Source: Streptococcus cristatus (GTDB lineage: Bacteria; Bacillota; Bacilli; Lactobacillales; Streptococcaceae). From it: a DNA stretch of 64,000 nt. Where the stretch lies: NCBI RefSeq assembly GCF_003943515.1, contig NZ_RJPT01000001.1:69033-133032 (forward strand), read 5' to 3'. The notes below the pieces were generated by a model. That model was not told where the DNA came from, searched no databases, and saw nothing but the letters and a program-made list of their open reading frames with translations. Below are positions 1 to 8,716 of this stretch, one piece after another (the stretch's first letter is position 1; every line of letters begins with the position of its first letter). The translations under genes were made by a program, and so were the position numbers.

Positions 1-44
1 CACAATTAGACTATAATTCGTATAGGATCTTTTGTTTATACTAA

Positions 45-209
45 AATACTCCACAATACCTCTATGTTATAGAGATGATAGGTTCTATAGCTATAGCGCT
101 TGATAGAAATGCAAAAATAGATGTGGATAAAATTGTGATTCATTTAATGAGAGTAGTGACAATAGACGACAGTTTAAATGGATTGTATAGTCTTTATAAG
201 AATAAGTAA
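45..209 (+). pseudogene. 3' fragment of an unidentified gene
   Basis: An open frame of 54 codons follows a TAA at 42-44 and ends at TAA 207-209. It encodes a coherent peptide with the segments MIGSIAIALDR and VDKIVIHLMRVV. There is an internal ATG at 75 but no convincing ribosome binding site, so it looks like the decayed end of a gene whose start is lost or lies in another frame. I do not recognise the family. It could also be chance coding in AT-rich DNA. Confidence 0.25.
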
Positions 210-564
210 TTTCTCATATGGAATTATCTCCTGATAATTGTTGCAATAAGTATTTATAATTCAAATATGCTGAATAGTTGGACAAATATGCTATTTACGT
301 TAGCTTAGAAGGCGCCTAATATGTAAAGATTTTATAGGATACCATAAGGATGTTGATTTATGAGAAAAGGTAGGATGTGGCGTACTATTGCCTTAATGCC
401 TTATATAAAATGAAAAGAAAGTTTCTACTGGAAGTATAAAGTGGTAAATAGATTCTACTGTCTAAGGATAGGTACGAAAAGAGACTTAAGAAATAATAGA
501 TATAGTTTAATTATTTAATAAGTAACATGGGAATCTGTTTTTAGCAGTACTTTGTACTTCAAAA
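210..564. other. AT-rich non-coding stretch upstream of esxA
   Basis: No open frame with a plausible ribosome binding site is visible on either strand here, and stops are dense. It probably represents decayed sequence at the left edge of the secretion locus. Confidence 0.5.
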
Positions 565-593
565 TTGACAAACTCTTATAAATATGATAAATT
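565..593 (+). promoter_or_regulatory. esxA promoter
   Basis: A consensus -35 TTGACA (565-570) is followed after exactly 17 bp by TAAATT (588-593). The predicted start of transcription gives a leader of about 25 nt that carries the AAAGGAG ribosome binding site before the esxA ATG at 627. Confidence 0.75.
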
Positions 594-626
594 AAAGAAG
601 TAATAAAAACACAAAAGGAGACACCT

Positions 627-917
627 ATGTCAGTTATTAGTTTAACCCCAGAACAGCTAAAAGAACAAGCACGTATTTATACTAGTGCTAAAGATCAGAT
701 TGAACAAGCAATTCAAACTGTTAATAAAACAAACGGTGAAATTGCATCACAGTGGAAAGGTCAAGCTTTTAATGCTTACCTCGAACAGTATAATCAACTA
801 TATACTCATGTTCAAAAATTTGAAGAACTTTTAGTAAGTATTAATCAACAATTGAACAACTATGCTCAAACTGTTGCTGAACGCGACCAACATGATGCGC
901 AAAGTTTTGGTTTGTAA
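627..917 (+). CDS. esxA: EsxA, WXG100 protein of the type VIIb secretion system
   Basis: This 96-residue protein is a WXG100 family member, the small helical-hairpin substrate and core component of type VII secretion in Firmicutes. The W-K-G turn lies at about residues 43-45, between two predicted amphipathic helices. Length and position, first in a locus with essA, esaB, essB and essC, match EsxA. A strong AAAGGAG precedes the ATG. A terminator hairpin lies just downstream, so esxA can be expressed above the membrane machinery genes. The C-terminal helix contains tyrosine and acidic residues (YAQTVAERD) but not the exact YxxxD/E spacing. Confidence 0.93.
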   Translation: MSVISLTPEQLKEQARIYTSAKDQIEQAIQTVNKTNGEIASQWKGQAFNAYLEQYNQLYTHVQKFEELLVSINQQLNNYAQTVAERDQHDAQSFGL

Positions 918-930
918 AAAGAATTGAGGG

Positions 931-959
931 GCGTCAGGGAAACTTGACGCTTATTTTTG
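931..959 (+). terminator. intrinsic terminator/attenuator between esxA and essA
   Basis: GCGTCA (931-936) pairs with TGACGC (945-950) around an 8-nt loop and is followed by TTATTTTTG. The stem is short, so partial read-through into essA is likely. Confidence 0.7.
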
Positions 960-961
960 TT

Positions 962-1453
962 ATGAAAAAAAAAGCAAAATTACAGATTCTATTTATATGT
1001 TGTTTGTTACTACCTCAATTAGTGTTTGCAGATGATGGGAAGTTAAAGCTAGACACAGATATTATTACAAATGGTACTCAGGAAAATAATAATGCCAATC
1101 TAATCGAATCAAAGTATGCACCTAACTTGTTCTTAAATCGAACAAAAAAAGCGGTAGATGAAAGAAATCGGACAACTAAAGAGTTACTGCAAGAAGCAGA
1201 AATAAATAATTTTAAGCAAGAGAAAAGTTTTTCTATTTATGGATTAGATACACTTCAATTAAAAAAATCACTATTTACAGATTATAAATTAGCTGAAGGT
1301 TTTTCTGTAACTAAACATAATAACAAAAAAATTGGAAAAGGAGTATTTAATATATTGATTACTGTTTTTTTAATTTTTATGACTACTGCAGGAATATTTT
1401 TAGGAAGGAAATGGCATGGACTTAGGAAAAGTAGAGATAACAATAGAATATAA
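962..1453 (+). CDS. essA: EssA, type VIIb secretion membrane component
   Basis: The 163-residue product has an N-terminal hydrophobic segment ending in LVFADD, which resembles a signal peptide. A charged extracellular-type region of about 100 residues follows. A C-terminal transmembrane segment lies at about residues 131-150, with a short basic tail. This layout and the position just before esaB match EssA, a small membrane component of the Ess machinery. I chose ATG 962. An upstream TTG at 944 would put the start inside the terminator hairpin. The ribosome binding site is poor, which suggests weak translation. The 3' end overlaps esaB by 38 nt. Confidence 0.85.
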   Translation: MKKKAKLQILFICCLLLPQLVFADDGKLKLDTDIITNGTQENNNANLIESKYAPNLFLNRTKKAVDERNRTTKELLQEAEINNFKQEKSFSIYGLDTLQLKKSLFTDYKLAEGFSVTKHNNKKIGKGVFNILITVFLIFMTTAGIFLGRKWHGLRKSRDNNRI

Positions 1454-1667
1454 ACAGAGAGAATTAGATATTAGAGTTTCAAAGTCTCTAACTTGGATAA
1501 ATTTTAAGAAGATATTGAATAATAGAGTGATTAGAACAAAACTGGGGTTGCCAGTTGATGATCAATTTTGGTTTAAAGTAAAAAATAAACATATTCATAT
1601 AGAAGGAAATGATATTTTAGCCAATTATCCTATTAGTAATGGAGATATACTAGAAATTATCGGTTAG
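1416..1667 (+). CDS. esaB: EsaB, YukD-like ubiquitin-fold protein
   Basis: The 83-residue protein is predicted to be beta-rich with a ubiquitin-like fold, as in EsaB/YukD, the small cytosolic component of type VIIb systems. It lacks membrane segments. The C-terminus ends in a hydrophobic strand (GDILEIIG) typical of YukD proteins. The start at 1416 has a good AGGAAGGAA binding site inside the end of essA, so the two genes are probably translationally coupled. EsaB is known to affect effector production or secretion in Staphylococcus aureus; its biochemical role is not settled. Confidence 0.88.
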   Translation: MDLGKVEITIEYKQRELDIRVSKSLTWINFKKILNNRVIRTKLGLPVDDQFWFKVKNKHIHIEGNDILANYPISNGDILEIIG

Positions 1668-1695
1668 AAAGAAGAATTAGGAAGGGTAGTAATAT

Positions 1696-2871
1696 ATGTT
1701 TGACGGGGATAAGCTAATTTTTTTGAAGGCGGAGAATAAAGTTACTGTTCAAGTTTCCTCTTCAGGATATGACAGAGAACGGCTAGATGCTATCAAAGAA
1801 TACTGTCGTGTTGCGATAAGACAAGAAGATGTTTCGCTGTATTTAGATTATGAAATACCTGCATATTTTAAAACAGTTACAGAGGAGTTGTTATCATTAA
1901 AGACAGAATTGGAGCGATTTGCTCTAGCCCAAAAAATGACTTCTATAGAATTAGGAGAAAATAATTTTAAAATTCCTTATATACATCCAGAAAATATTGT
2001 TATTTTAGGTGGGAAAGTGAAGATGCTTCATCTAGGGATTGAGAAGTTATTGTCTCCACGGATATATGATGAAGAATTTTGTCTAGCATCCTACAAAGCA
2101 TTGATGGTATCTATTTTAGTGCCAAAAGTAGATTTTGAGTTGGCTGTTAGTGGGTTAGATGCTGTTAAAGATAAAATTGCTCAGGATATTATTCCCTTAA
2201 GGACTTTGGAAGAAATCAATCAGTATGTTTCTGAAAAATATTATACATTGTCAAAAAAGAGTTCGATAGAGAATATTTTGGTCAATACTAAAAAATGGAA
2301 AGGTCTATTGATTGCTACTTCGGTTCTAGCTGTTGTTTCTGCGGTTCTTAGTTTCACAACTTATCAATCTATGTTCAAGGATGGACCTTTAAAATCTGCA
2401 GTCATCATGGCACAATCAAACTTTATGAGAAAAGATTTTTCTGAGACAGTCGAATCGCTAAAGGCTTATAGTGTAGATTCATTACCTAAAGAGGCGAAAT
2501 ACATTCTAGCAGCTAGTTATGTTCGTTTAGATAGTTTGAGTGATAAGCAAAAAGAAACAGTATTAAATACGATTACGGAATCTAGTGATGATACTATTTT
2601 GAATTATTGGATTTATTTGGGTCGTGGAAAATTTGAAAAGGCACTGGATGTAGCCCAGAATATTGGAGATACCCAACTTATTCTGCATGCTTATACAAAT
2701 CTTTATGAATCAGTCAGGTCAAATGTAAATATGAATGGTTCAGAGAAACAGAAAAAATTGAGTGAATATGAGAAAAAAATAAAGGAATTATCCTCAGAAA
2801 TTGGTGAAAAAAGTACGGATGACAGTAGTCACTCTAAAGATACTTCTTCATCAAAAGGAAATGGTGAGTAG
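1696..2871 (+). CDS. essB: EssB, type VIIb secretion pseudokinase-like membrane protein
   Basis: The 391-residue EssB homologue has three parts. Residues 1-190 form the cytosolic pseudokinase-like domain. One transmembrane span lies at about 201-223. The extracytoplasmic helical domain covers about 225-360, followed by a serine-, lysine- and aspartate-rich tail. EssB is an essential membrane scaffold of the Ess machinery that contacts EssC and EsaA. The gene abuts essC: its TAG ends at 2871 and essC begins at 2875, so the two are almost certainly co-translated. Confidence 0.92.
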   Translation: MFDGDKLIFLKAENKVTVQVSSSGYDRERLDAIKEYCRVAIRQEDVSLYLDYEIPAYFKTVTEELLSLKTELERFALAQKMTSIELGENNFKIPYIHPENIVILGGKVKMLHLGIEKLLSPRIYDEEFCLASYKALMVSILVPKVDFELAVSGLDAVKDKIAQDIIPLRTLEEINQYVSEKYYTLSKKSSIENILVNTKKWKGLLIATSVLAVVSAVLSFTTYQSMFKDGPLKSAVIMAQSNFMRKDFSETVESLKAYSVDSLPKEAKYILAASYVRLDSLSDKQKETVLNTITESSDDTILNYWIYLGRGKFEKALDVAQNIGDTQLILHAYTNLYESVRSNVNMNGSEKQKKLSEYEKKIKELSSEIGEKSTDDSSHSKDTSSSKGNGE

Positions 2872-2874
2872 TTG

Positions 2875-5800
2875 ATGGAAGAAAATAAGAACGTATACTA
2901 TCACCAGCTAGGTGATCAACTTTTCGAAGAGTATCATCCCCTCTACACGTTACTAATAGAAACGAGAGAACTCTTCACTGCTAATCTAATGGATTCACAG
3001 TCTATTTTACTGAATGGTAGTGCATATAAATTGGAGAACCAGACTGTTTATCGAAATGGAGATATCTTAAAGTTAGGAGAGACAGTTTTTGGTGAGGAAA
3101 AAGTCACTTTATTAGAGTCTGAAAAAGAAATCTTTACGACCTATATTTTTCCTCCGACAGAGCTTTTCATTTGCAGTAGTCAGGGAGAAGCTGATCTGAA
3201 GATTAGTTCTTCAACAGTTTTGATTTTCTCCGATAAACAAGTACAGATTGAAATTGGTGATAAGCCAGTTTATCTTAATTATAAACTAATTGAAGAAAGT
3301 GGGTTATTTCCATTTGAAATAGGAGATATGATTGCTACTGCTCAGCATTTCATTGAAAAGCGAAAGTTACAATGGAAAATTTCTTCTCTCTACTCAATTC
3401 CTATTTTTAATCTAGAGAAAATATTAGTTGAAGAGTGTGCAAGCGAATATCCTCAAGATTTTCCAGAGTATCGCAGAAGCCCTCGGATTAATCCCTCCAT
3501 TTATAGTTCAAAAATTCATATTAATCAACCTCCTTTGCCGATAAAACCAGCCAAAAATTCATTAGTAAGAGCGATTGTCCCTGCACTGGGGATGTTCGCA
3601 ATTACAGCTTTTAGTAGTTTTGTTTTCAAAGGGAACCCGTTGATGATGATTGGTATGGGTGGGTTTAGCCTGCTAACTGCTGGTACAACAATGAGCCAGT
3701 ATTTTGAAGAAAGAAAAGATAATAAAGAGCAGGAGCGTATTCGGGTAGAAGATTATGAAAAATACTTGCTTAAGCAAGTTTCAGAATTAAATCGATATTA
3801 TCAAGAAGAGGCAGCGATTCTAAGGTATAATCAACCAGAAATTCAAGTTTTAGCAGATATGATTGCTCAGTATGATTCTCGTATTTACGAACGCTTAGAT
3901 TACAATGAGGATTTTTTGCAACTTTCTCTTGGGCTTGGTAATAAAGTAAGTCAGCTCCAATTGCAAACGAATTTTGATATTCAAAGTAAAGATGAGTCAT
4001 CTAAATTTGCACAAAAGGTTCTTCAAAAATATCAGATGCAAAGACAGGTTCCTATTACTGTCAATATTGCACAAGCGACGGTTGGATTGATTGGTAATCA
4101 AGAAGTTACCAAGACAGCTATTTATAATTTGCTCTTGCAGTTGGCAATTTTTCATAGTTATTTAGATGTGAACTTTATTAATTTGGTTCATGAGCATGAT
4201 TATGAGAAAGATTGGTCAGAATGGCGTTTTTTACCTCATTTCAAAATGCAGGAACGAAATATTCGAGGTTTTGTGCATGATGCTCGAAGTCGTGATGCAG
4301 TTTTAAATTCTTTTTATCGTATTATCCAAAAGCGCTCTCAGCTAAAAAAAGAGATGGGTGAGAAAGATGCACGATTTAAGCCTCACTATGTTTTAACCAT
4401 TTTAGATGACTCACATCTTTTAGGTCATAGTTTAAACGAATATCTTGCAAAAGATTTGACAGAACTTGGTGTTACTGTTATTTGGGTAAAAGAAGCTCAG
4501 CGTTTATTGCCTGAAACAGTCACAACATTGATTGAATATAAAAATCAGAATGCTGGGCAGATTATCAATGACGGTCGAAATTACAGCGCTCAGACATTTT
4601 GTCCATATTCAGCTTTGCCGACTTACGAACAATGCGTTCGGACATTGGCAAATTTAGAACACCTGGAAGTTGAAAAAAATACGATTCCTAAGTCTGTTTC
4701 TTTCTTAGAGCTGTATAAGGTTAAAACAGTAGAAGAAATAGATTTAGGTTCGAATTGGCGAAGGGCTGATACTTCAAAGACATTGGCAGTTCCTTTAGGA
4801 CTGCGTGGGAAAGATGATGTTGTTGAGTTGAACCTTCATGAGCGAGCTCATGGGCCGCACGGACTCGTGGCCGGAACCACGGGTTCAGGGAAATCAGAAA
4901 TTCTTCAATCCTATATTCTATCTTTAGCAGTAAATTTCAGTCCAGAGGATGTTGGATTTCTTACCATTGACTTTAAAGGTGGAGGAATGGCCAATCTTTT
5001 CAAAAATCTTCCTCATATGCTTGGGGCAATTACGAATTTAGATGGGGCTTCAAGTGCACGTGCTTTAGCCTCTATTAAGGCGGAACTGCAAAAGCGTCAA
5101 AGATTGTTTAGTCAATTTGGAGTGAACCATATCAATGGTTATACTAAAATGTATAAAGAAGGACAGTTGGCTGCTGATAAGGATTCTTTTCCAAGCAGGC
5201 CTTTACCACATCTATTTCTTATCAGTGATGAATTTGCAGAGTTGAAACAGCATGAGCCAGAATTTATGACAGAACTTGTATCAACTGCTCGTATTGGACG
5301 CTCTCTTGGGGTTCACCTTATCCTCGCGACTCAAAAACCGTCAGGTGTTGTTAATGACCAAATATGGTCTAACTCGCGCTTTAAATTAGCCTTAAAAGTT
5401 TCAGATGCATCAGATTCGTCTGAAATTATAAAAACACCAGATGCAGCAAGTATCAAAGAACCAGGACGTGCTTATCTACAAGTTGGAAATAATGAAATAT
5501 ACGAATTATTCCAATCCGCTTGGAGTGGTGCAGCCTATGCTCCGCAGGGAGATGATAAAAAAGAGACGGTTGATGAACGGATTTGGCTGATTAATGATTT
5601 AGGACAATATGAGCTGCTATCTGAGGATTTATCAATTGATGAGGATTATACAACTACAGAGTCTGAAGAAATCACTGAGCTTGATGCACTTGTGAATTAT
5701 ATTTCTGAATTTACTAGTCATTTTTCTATTACTATGCCAGATAGACCTTGGCTGGAGCCATTGGAGACAAGGATTATATCACCAGAAACGGATGTGCATT

Positions 5801-7323
5801 GGACAGATAAAAAAGTTTTGGCGGTTCCTTTTGCTAAGATGGATATCCCTACTGAGCAGAGACAAACTAATTTTAACTTTGACATAGAAAAGATGGGTCA
5901 TACTGTCTTTTACGGTTCCCCTGGTTTTGGTAAGTCTGTTGCACTCCAAACCTTGGTGATGAATCTTGCTCGACTAAATACTCCAGAACAAGTCCATGTT
6001 AATTTGTTTGATTTTGGTACGAATGGTCTGCTACCGCTTAAGGAGTTACCTCATGTAGTTGATTTGACAAGATTTGATGAAGAAGAAAAACTAGTTAAAT
6101 TCTTAAAGAGAATTGATCATGAATTGAAAGCTCGCAAGGAGAAATTTGCGGCTTACAATGTAGCAAGTCTTTCTCAATATGAGCAGAAATCTGGTGAAAA
6201 GCTTCCGATAGTTTTAACCATTTTTGATGGATTTGATTCTATAAAGGATACACCTTTAGAAGAGTCAATTGAAAATTTGGTTAATCGAATTCTACGTGAG
6301 GGAGCTAGTTTAGGCTGTTATGTGATTTTAACAGTTCTTCGTTCGAATAGTCTTAAAATTAGTATGTCAAGCAATATAACTTCACGGATGGCCTTCTTCA
6401 TGGTAGATGAAGGGGCTGCTAAAGAAATAGTAGGTCGCGAAGCCCTCATTCAGCAAGAAATTTTCGGACGTGCTCAAATTAAAGAAGATATCCCTTATGC
6501 TATTCAGGTCTATTTACCTACAGGTGGTGACAATGATATTGAGCGCCTCTATCAGTTAGAAGAGGAAATTAAGACGATATCAAATATGTGGACGGGGGTA
6601 CGTCCAGAGCCAATTCCAATGTTGCCAAATGAGATTACAATGGCTCATTTTAGAGCTCATCCAAAAGTAATTGATATGTGGTCAAAAGGCCAATTGCCAT
6701 TAGGATTTGCTAAGGAGACAACGGAACCGCAAGGTTTTGTTCCTGATAGAGATGGCTATTTTGAATACTTATATGATACTCCACAACAATTAGAATATGG
6801 AGAAAATAGTTTATTATTAGGTTTGCAACACTTAGTAAATATTGAAAAAATCTTATTAAATACGAATAATAGCTATAAAAAAATAGATATTTTTGATAGA
6901 ATAATTGATAAGGATGATATAGCGAGTTTCTTTAATGATATTCAGGGAGAGATTGAAAGTCGTCAGAGGGGCAAAAATCATTCTGTTATGTATATCTTTG
7001 TGCCAGAAGCACATTTATTAGGAAGTTTACTTAATTTTAAAATAACTGAAGATGCTATTAAAAAGATTATCAGAAATAGCGGTAATGTTCATATACACTT
7101 TATATTTATTGGGGAACAGCAACCGATTAGTGTCGGGTATTTAGAAGCTGATAAGGCATTAAAAACCAATGTACCTGCGGGATGCGTAGGAACGAGATTC
7201 CAAGATCAAAACATCTCCAAAGTCCAAACTAGTTTTAATGAGTCAGTGGTAGCTGAGGATGAAACTAACTTTTTTGTAGGCAGAAAAGGATACCGTTTGC
7301 GTCTTGTTACAGCTAATGGATAA
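2875..7323 (+). CDS. essC: EssC, FtsK/SpoIIIE-type ATPase motor of type VIIb secretion
   Basis: At 1482 residues this is a full-length EssC. The N-terminal ~190 residues fit tandem forkhead-associated domains. Hydrophobic spans lie at about 231-270. The first ATPase domain has Walker A GTTGSGKSE and a Walker B-like FLISDEFAEL. The second has GSPGFGKSV with a degenerate Walker B (LTIFDGFDS). The third (after residue ~1280) has no Walker A; the expected position reads LLLGLQHLVNIEK. EssC powers substrate export, and its C-terminal region chooses effectors. ATG 2875 was preferred over the TTG at 2872. Codon use is AT-rich like the rest of the locus. Confidence 0.95.
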   Translation: MEENKNVYYHQLGDQLFEEYHPLYTLLIETRELFTANLMDSQSILLNGSAYKLENQTVYRNGDILKLGETVFGEEKVTLLESEKEIFTTYIFPPTELFICSSQGEADLKISSSTVLIFSDKQVQIEIGDKPVYLNYKLIEESGLFPFEIGDMIATAQHFIEKRKLQWKISSLYSIPIFNLEKILVEECASEYPQDFPEYRRSPRINPSIYSSKIHINQPPLPIKPAKNSLVRAIVPALGMFAITAFSSFVFKGNPLMMIGMGGFSLLTAGTTMSQYFEERKDNKEQERIRVEDYEKYLLKQVSELNRYYQEEAAILRYNQPEIQVLADMIAQYDSRIYERLDYNEDFLQLSLGLGNKVSQLQLQTNFDIQSKDESSKFAQKVLQKYQMQRQVPITVNIAQATVGLIGNQEVTKTAIYNLLLQLAIFHSYLDVNFINLVHEHDYEKDWSEWRFLPHFKMQERNIRGFVHDARSRDAVLNSFYRIIQKRSQLKKEMGEKDARFKPHYVLTILDDSHLLGHSLNEYLAKDLTELGVTVIWVKEAQRLLPETVTTLIEYKNQNAGQIINDGRNYSAQTFCPYSALPTYEQCVRTLANLEHLEVEKNTIPKSVSFLELYKVKTVEEIDLGSNWRRADTSKTLAVPLGLRGKDDVVELNLHERAHGPHGLVAGTTGSGKSEILQSYILSLAVNFSPEDVGFLTIDFKGGGMANLFKNLPHMLGAITNLDGASSARALASIKAELQKRQRLFSQFGVNHINGYTKMYKEGQLAADKDSFPSRPLPHLFLISDEFAELKQHEPEFMTELVSTARIGRSLGVHLILATQKPSGVVNDQIWSNSRFKLALKVSDASDSSEIIKTPDAASIKEPGRAYLQVGNNEIYELFQSAWSGAAYAPQGDDKKETVDERIWLINDLGQYELLSEDLSIDEDYTTTESEEITELDALVNYISEFTSHFSITMPDRPWLEPLETRIISPETDVHWTDKKVLAVPFAKMDIPTEQRQTNFNFDIEKMGHTVFYGSPGFGKSVALQTLVMNLARLNTPEQVHVNLFDFGTNGLLPLKELPHVVDLTRFDEEEKLVKFLKRIDHELKARKEKFAAYNVASLSQYEQKSGEKLPIVLTIFDGFDSIKDTPLEESIENLVNRILREGASLGCYVILTVLRSNSLKISMSSNITSRMAFFMVDEGAAKEIVGREALIQQEIFGRAQIKEDIPYAIQVYLPTGGDNDIERLYQLEEEIKTISNMWTGVRPEPIPMLPNEITMAHFRAHPKVIDMWSKGQLPLGFAKETTEPQGFVPDRDGYFEYLYDTPQQLEYGENSLLLGLQHLVNIEKILLNTNNSYKKIDIFDRIIDKDDIASFFNDIQGEIESRQRGKNHSVMYIFVPEAHLLGSLLNFKITEDAIKKIIRNSGNVHIHFIFIGEQQPISVGYLEADKALKTNVPAGCVGTRFQDQNISKVQTSFNESVVAEDETNFFVGRKGYRLRLVTANG

Positions 7324-7369
7324 AGATATATTAATAGGTAGGTTTAAGCTATTCAAAAGGAGAATTTAA

Positions 7370-7777
7370 ATGAGTTATGATTATAGTTCTGAAATATATT
7401 CTTTACAAAACCAGATTGCAGATATGTCCAGGGAAAGAACGGAAATATTAAAAAAAATTAGTGTTTTGAAGCAGAATAAAAGTAAGATAGAAAGTAAGAA
7501 AAAAGCAGTTTCAGAGCAATTAGCAACATATGATGCTATAAAAAATAAGGCTGCTTCAAATTTTATAGGTACTAGAAGAGATGATTTTGATAGTAAAGTG
7601 AAATTGTTGAAAGGTGCTGTTACTTCTTGGATTAATAGTACTCAAAATAATATAGATTTGATTAATCAAAAAATAGCTACTTATACAGCTGAAGCTTCGA
7701 ATTTATCTATAGGTATGAGTTATGCTAATAAAACTTTAAATTATTATGTTTATATGCAAAATCAAAATAACAAATAG
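7370..7777 (+). CDS. small helical LXG-partner protein (YwqH/DUF5082-like)
   Basis: A 135-residue, almost entirely helical protein with a long N-terminal coiled-coil region (residues 5-55). A FIGTRRDDF turn near residue 65 resembles the W/F-x-G hairpin of WXG100-like partner proteins. This fits the YwqH/DUF5082 type that precedes LXG toxins in Firmicutes. Such proteins bind the LXG domain and help present it to the EssC export machine. AAAGGAG lies at good distance before the ATG. It starts the effector cassette 46 bp after essC. Family assignment is by pattern, not by search. Confidence 0.65.
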   Translation: MSYDYSSEIYSLQNQIADMSRERTEILKKISVLKQNKSKIESKKKAVSEQLATYDAIKNKAASNFIGTRRDDFDSKVKLLKGAVTSWINSTQNNIDLINQKIATYTAEASNLSIGMSYANKTLNYYVYMQNQNNK

Positions 7778-7788
7778 AGGGACTCGCT

Positions 7789-8064
7789 ATGGATAAAATA
7801 AAATTAGATTATAGTGCATGGTCTATTGAGCTTATTAAGTATTCTACTACTATTGATGGGTTGAAAGAAGTCTCAAAACCTTCTTTGGAGTATACTAATC
7901 TGCAACCATTTTTGAAAATTAATGCTATGGTTGATAGCTTAAATAGTTCTCTAAAAAAATTTAAGAGTTGTGCGGTGGATCAGACTAGAAATATGAGTTC
8001 TGCTGTAGAGAACAAAATTAAGGATGATACGGCAGGAGCTAGAGGTTTTACAGGAGGGGAATAG
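7789..8064 (+). CDS. small WXG100-like LXG-partner protein (YwqI/DUF3130-type)
   Basis: This 91-residue helical protein sits between the preceding partner gene and the effector block. It has a C-terminal D-D-T-A-G-A-R-G-F-T-G-G tail and no membrane segment. Size, helicity and position match the second targeting factor of LXG effectors (the YwqI, TIGR04197 or DUF3130 families, called Lap1-type in Streptococcus intermedius). Those factors form a complex with the LXG domain and are needed for export. The next gene's ATG at 8066 follows this gene's stop by one base, so the cassette is translationally coupled. Confidence 0.62.
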   Translation: MDKIKLDYSAWSIELIKYSTTIDGLKEVSKPSLEYTNLQPFLKINAMVDSLNSSLKKFKSCAVDQTRNMSSAVENKIKDDTAGARGFTGGE

Positions 8065-8065
8065 G

Positions 8066-8716
8066 ATGATTTCTCAAGAAATGTTATGGACACAGTATTT
8101 CACAGAGTCTTATCTGGGGTTTCATCCCACATCTTTGGTAGATCAAATTGCAAAGAGTATTATTTATCGTTCAGATTTATTTCGAGTCTTGAATGATTGC
8201 CTATATCAAAGTAAGATTAGTTATCATTATGCTCCAACAATTGGAGCAGCGATTGATTTCCAGTTTGAAGAGCAAATAGTAACTGTAACTCGTCTTGGGG
8301 AAACACAATGTTTCTCCAGGGCAGAGTTTGTTCGATTACTAGTTTTAATTGATAAAATTTACACTGAAATTTTACCTCTAGGAACTGTTGTACAAATTTC
8401 GAAAGATAAACTCCCTAAAGACATTCTTTCTATGTTTGATGATGAATTGCTCATTCATGTGATGATTACGGGTCAACGTATTTGTATTGAGAATAAGTTT
8501 TATCTTGATTATACGGGATATTTTTGGCCTAATGGTCTTATTCCTAATCAGGATCCGGTAGTGATATCAGAGAATATGATTGAGAAGGTTCTTTTTAGAG
8601 GGTTAGAAAACAATGAGATTGAGAATCAATATGTTTTAAACTTACGTCGAAAACTTTTAGCACTGGATGTTGATTCCTATGCCTTTCAAAGTCGTCACTG
8701 GGAGGAGAATGAATGA
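8066..8716 (+). CDS. unrecognised LXG-cassette protein, possible effector chaperone
   Basis: The 216-residue protein has no signal peptide and no transmembrane span, so it is probably cytosolic. I do not recognise the family. It is translated from ATG 8066 with a strong GGAGGGG site that overlaps the end of the preceding partner gene. Its last codons overlap the start of the LXG gene (ATGA at 8713-8716). That tight coupling directly before an effector suggests a dedicated chaperone or adaptor, comparable in position to EspG-like or DUF508x-type proteins of other type VII loci. Function is inference from position only. Confidence 0.6.
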   Translation: MISQEMLWTQYFTESYLGFHPTSLVDQIAKSIIYRSDLFRVLNDCLYQSKISYHYAPTIGAAIDFQFEEQIVTVTRLGETQCFSRAEFVRLLVLIDKIYTEILPLGTVVQISKDKLPKDILSMFDDELLIHVMITGQRICIENKFYLDYTGYFWPNGLIPNQDPVVISENMIEKVLFRGLENNEIENQYVLNLRRKLLALDVDSYAFQSRHWEENE

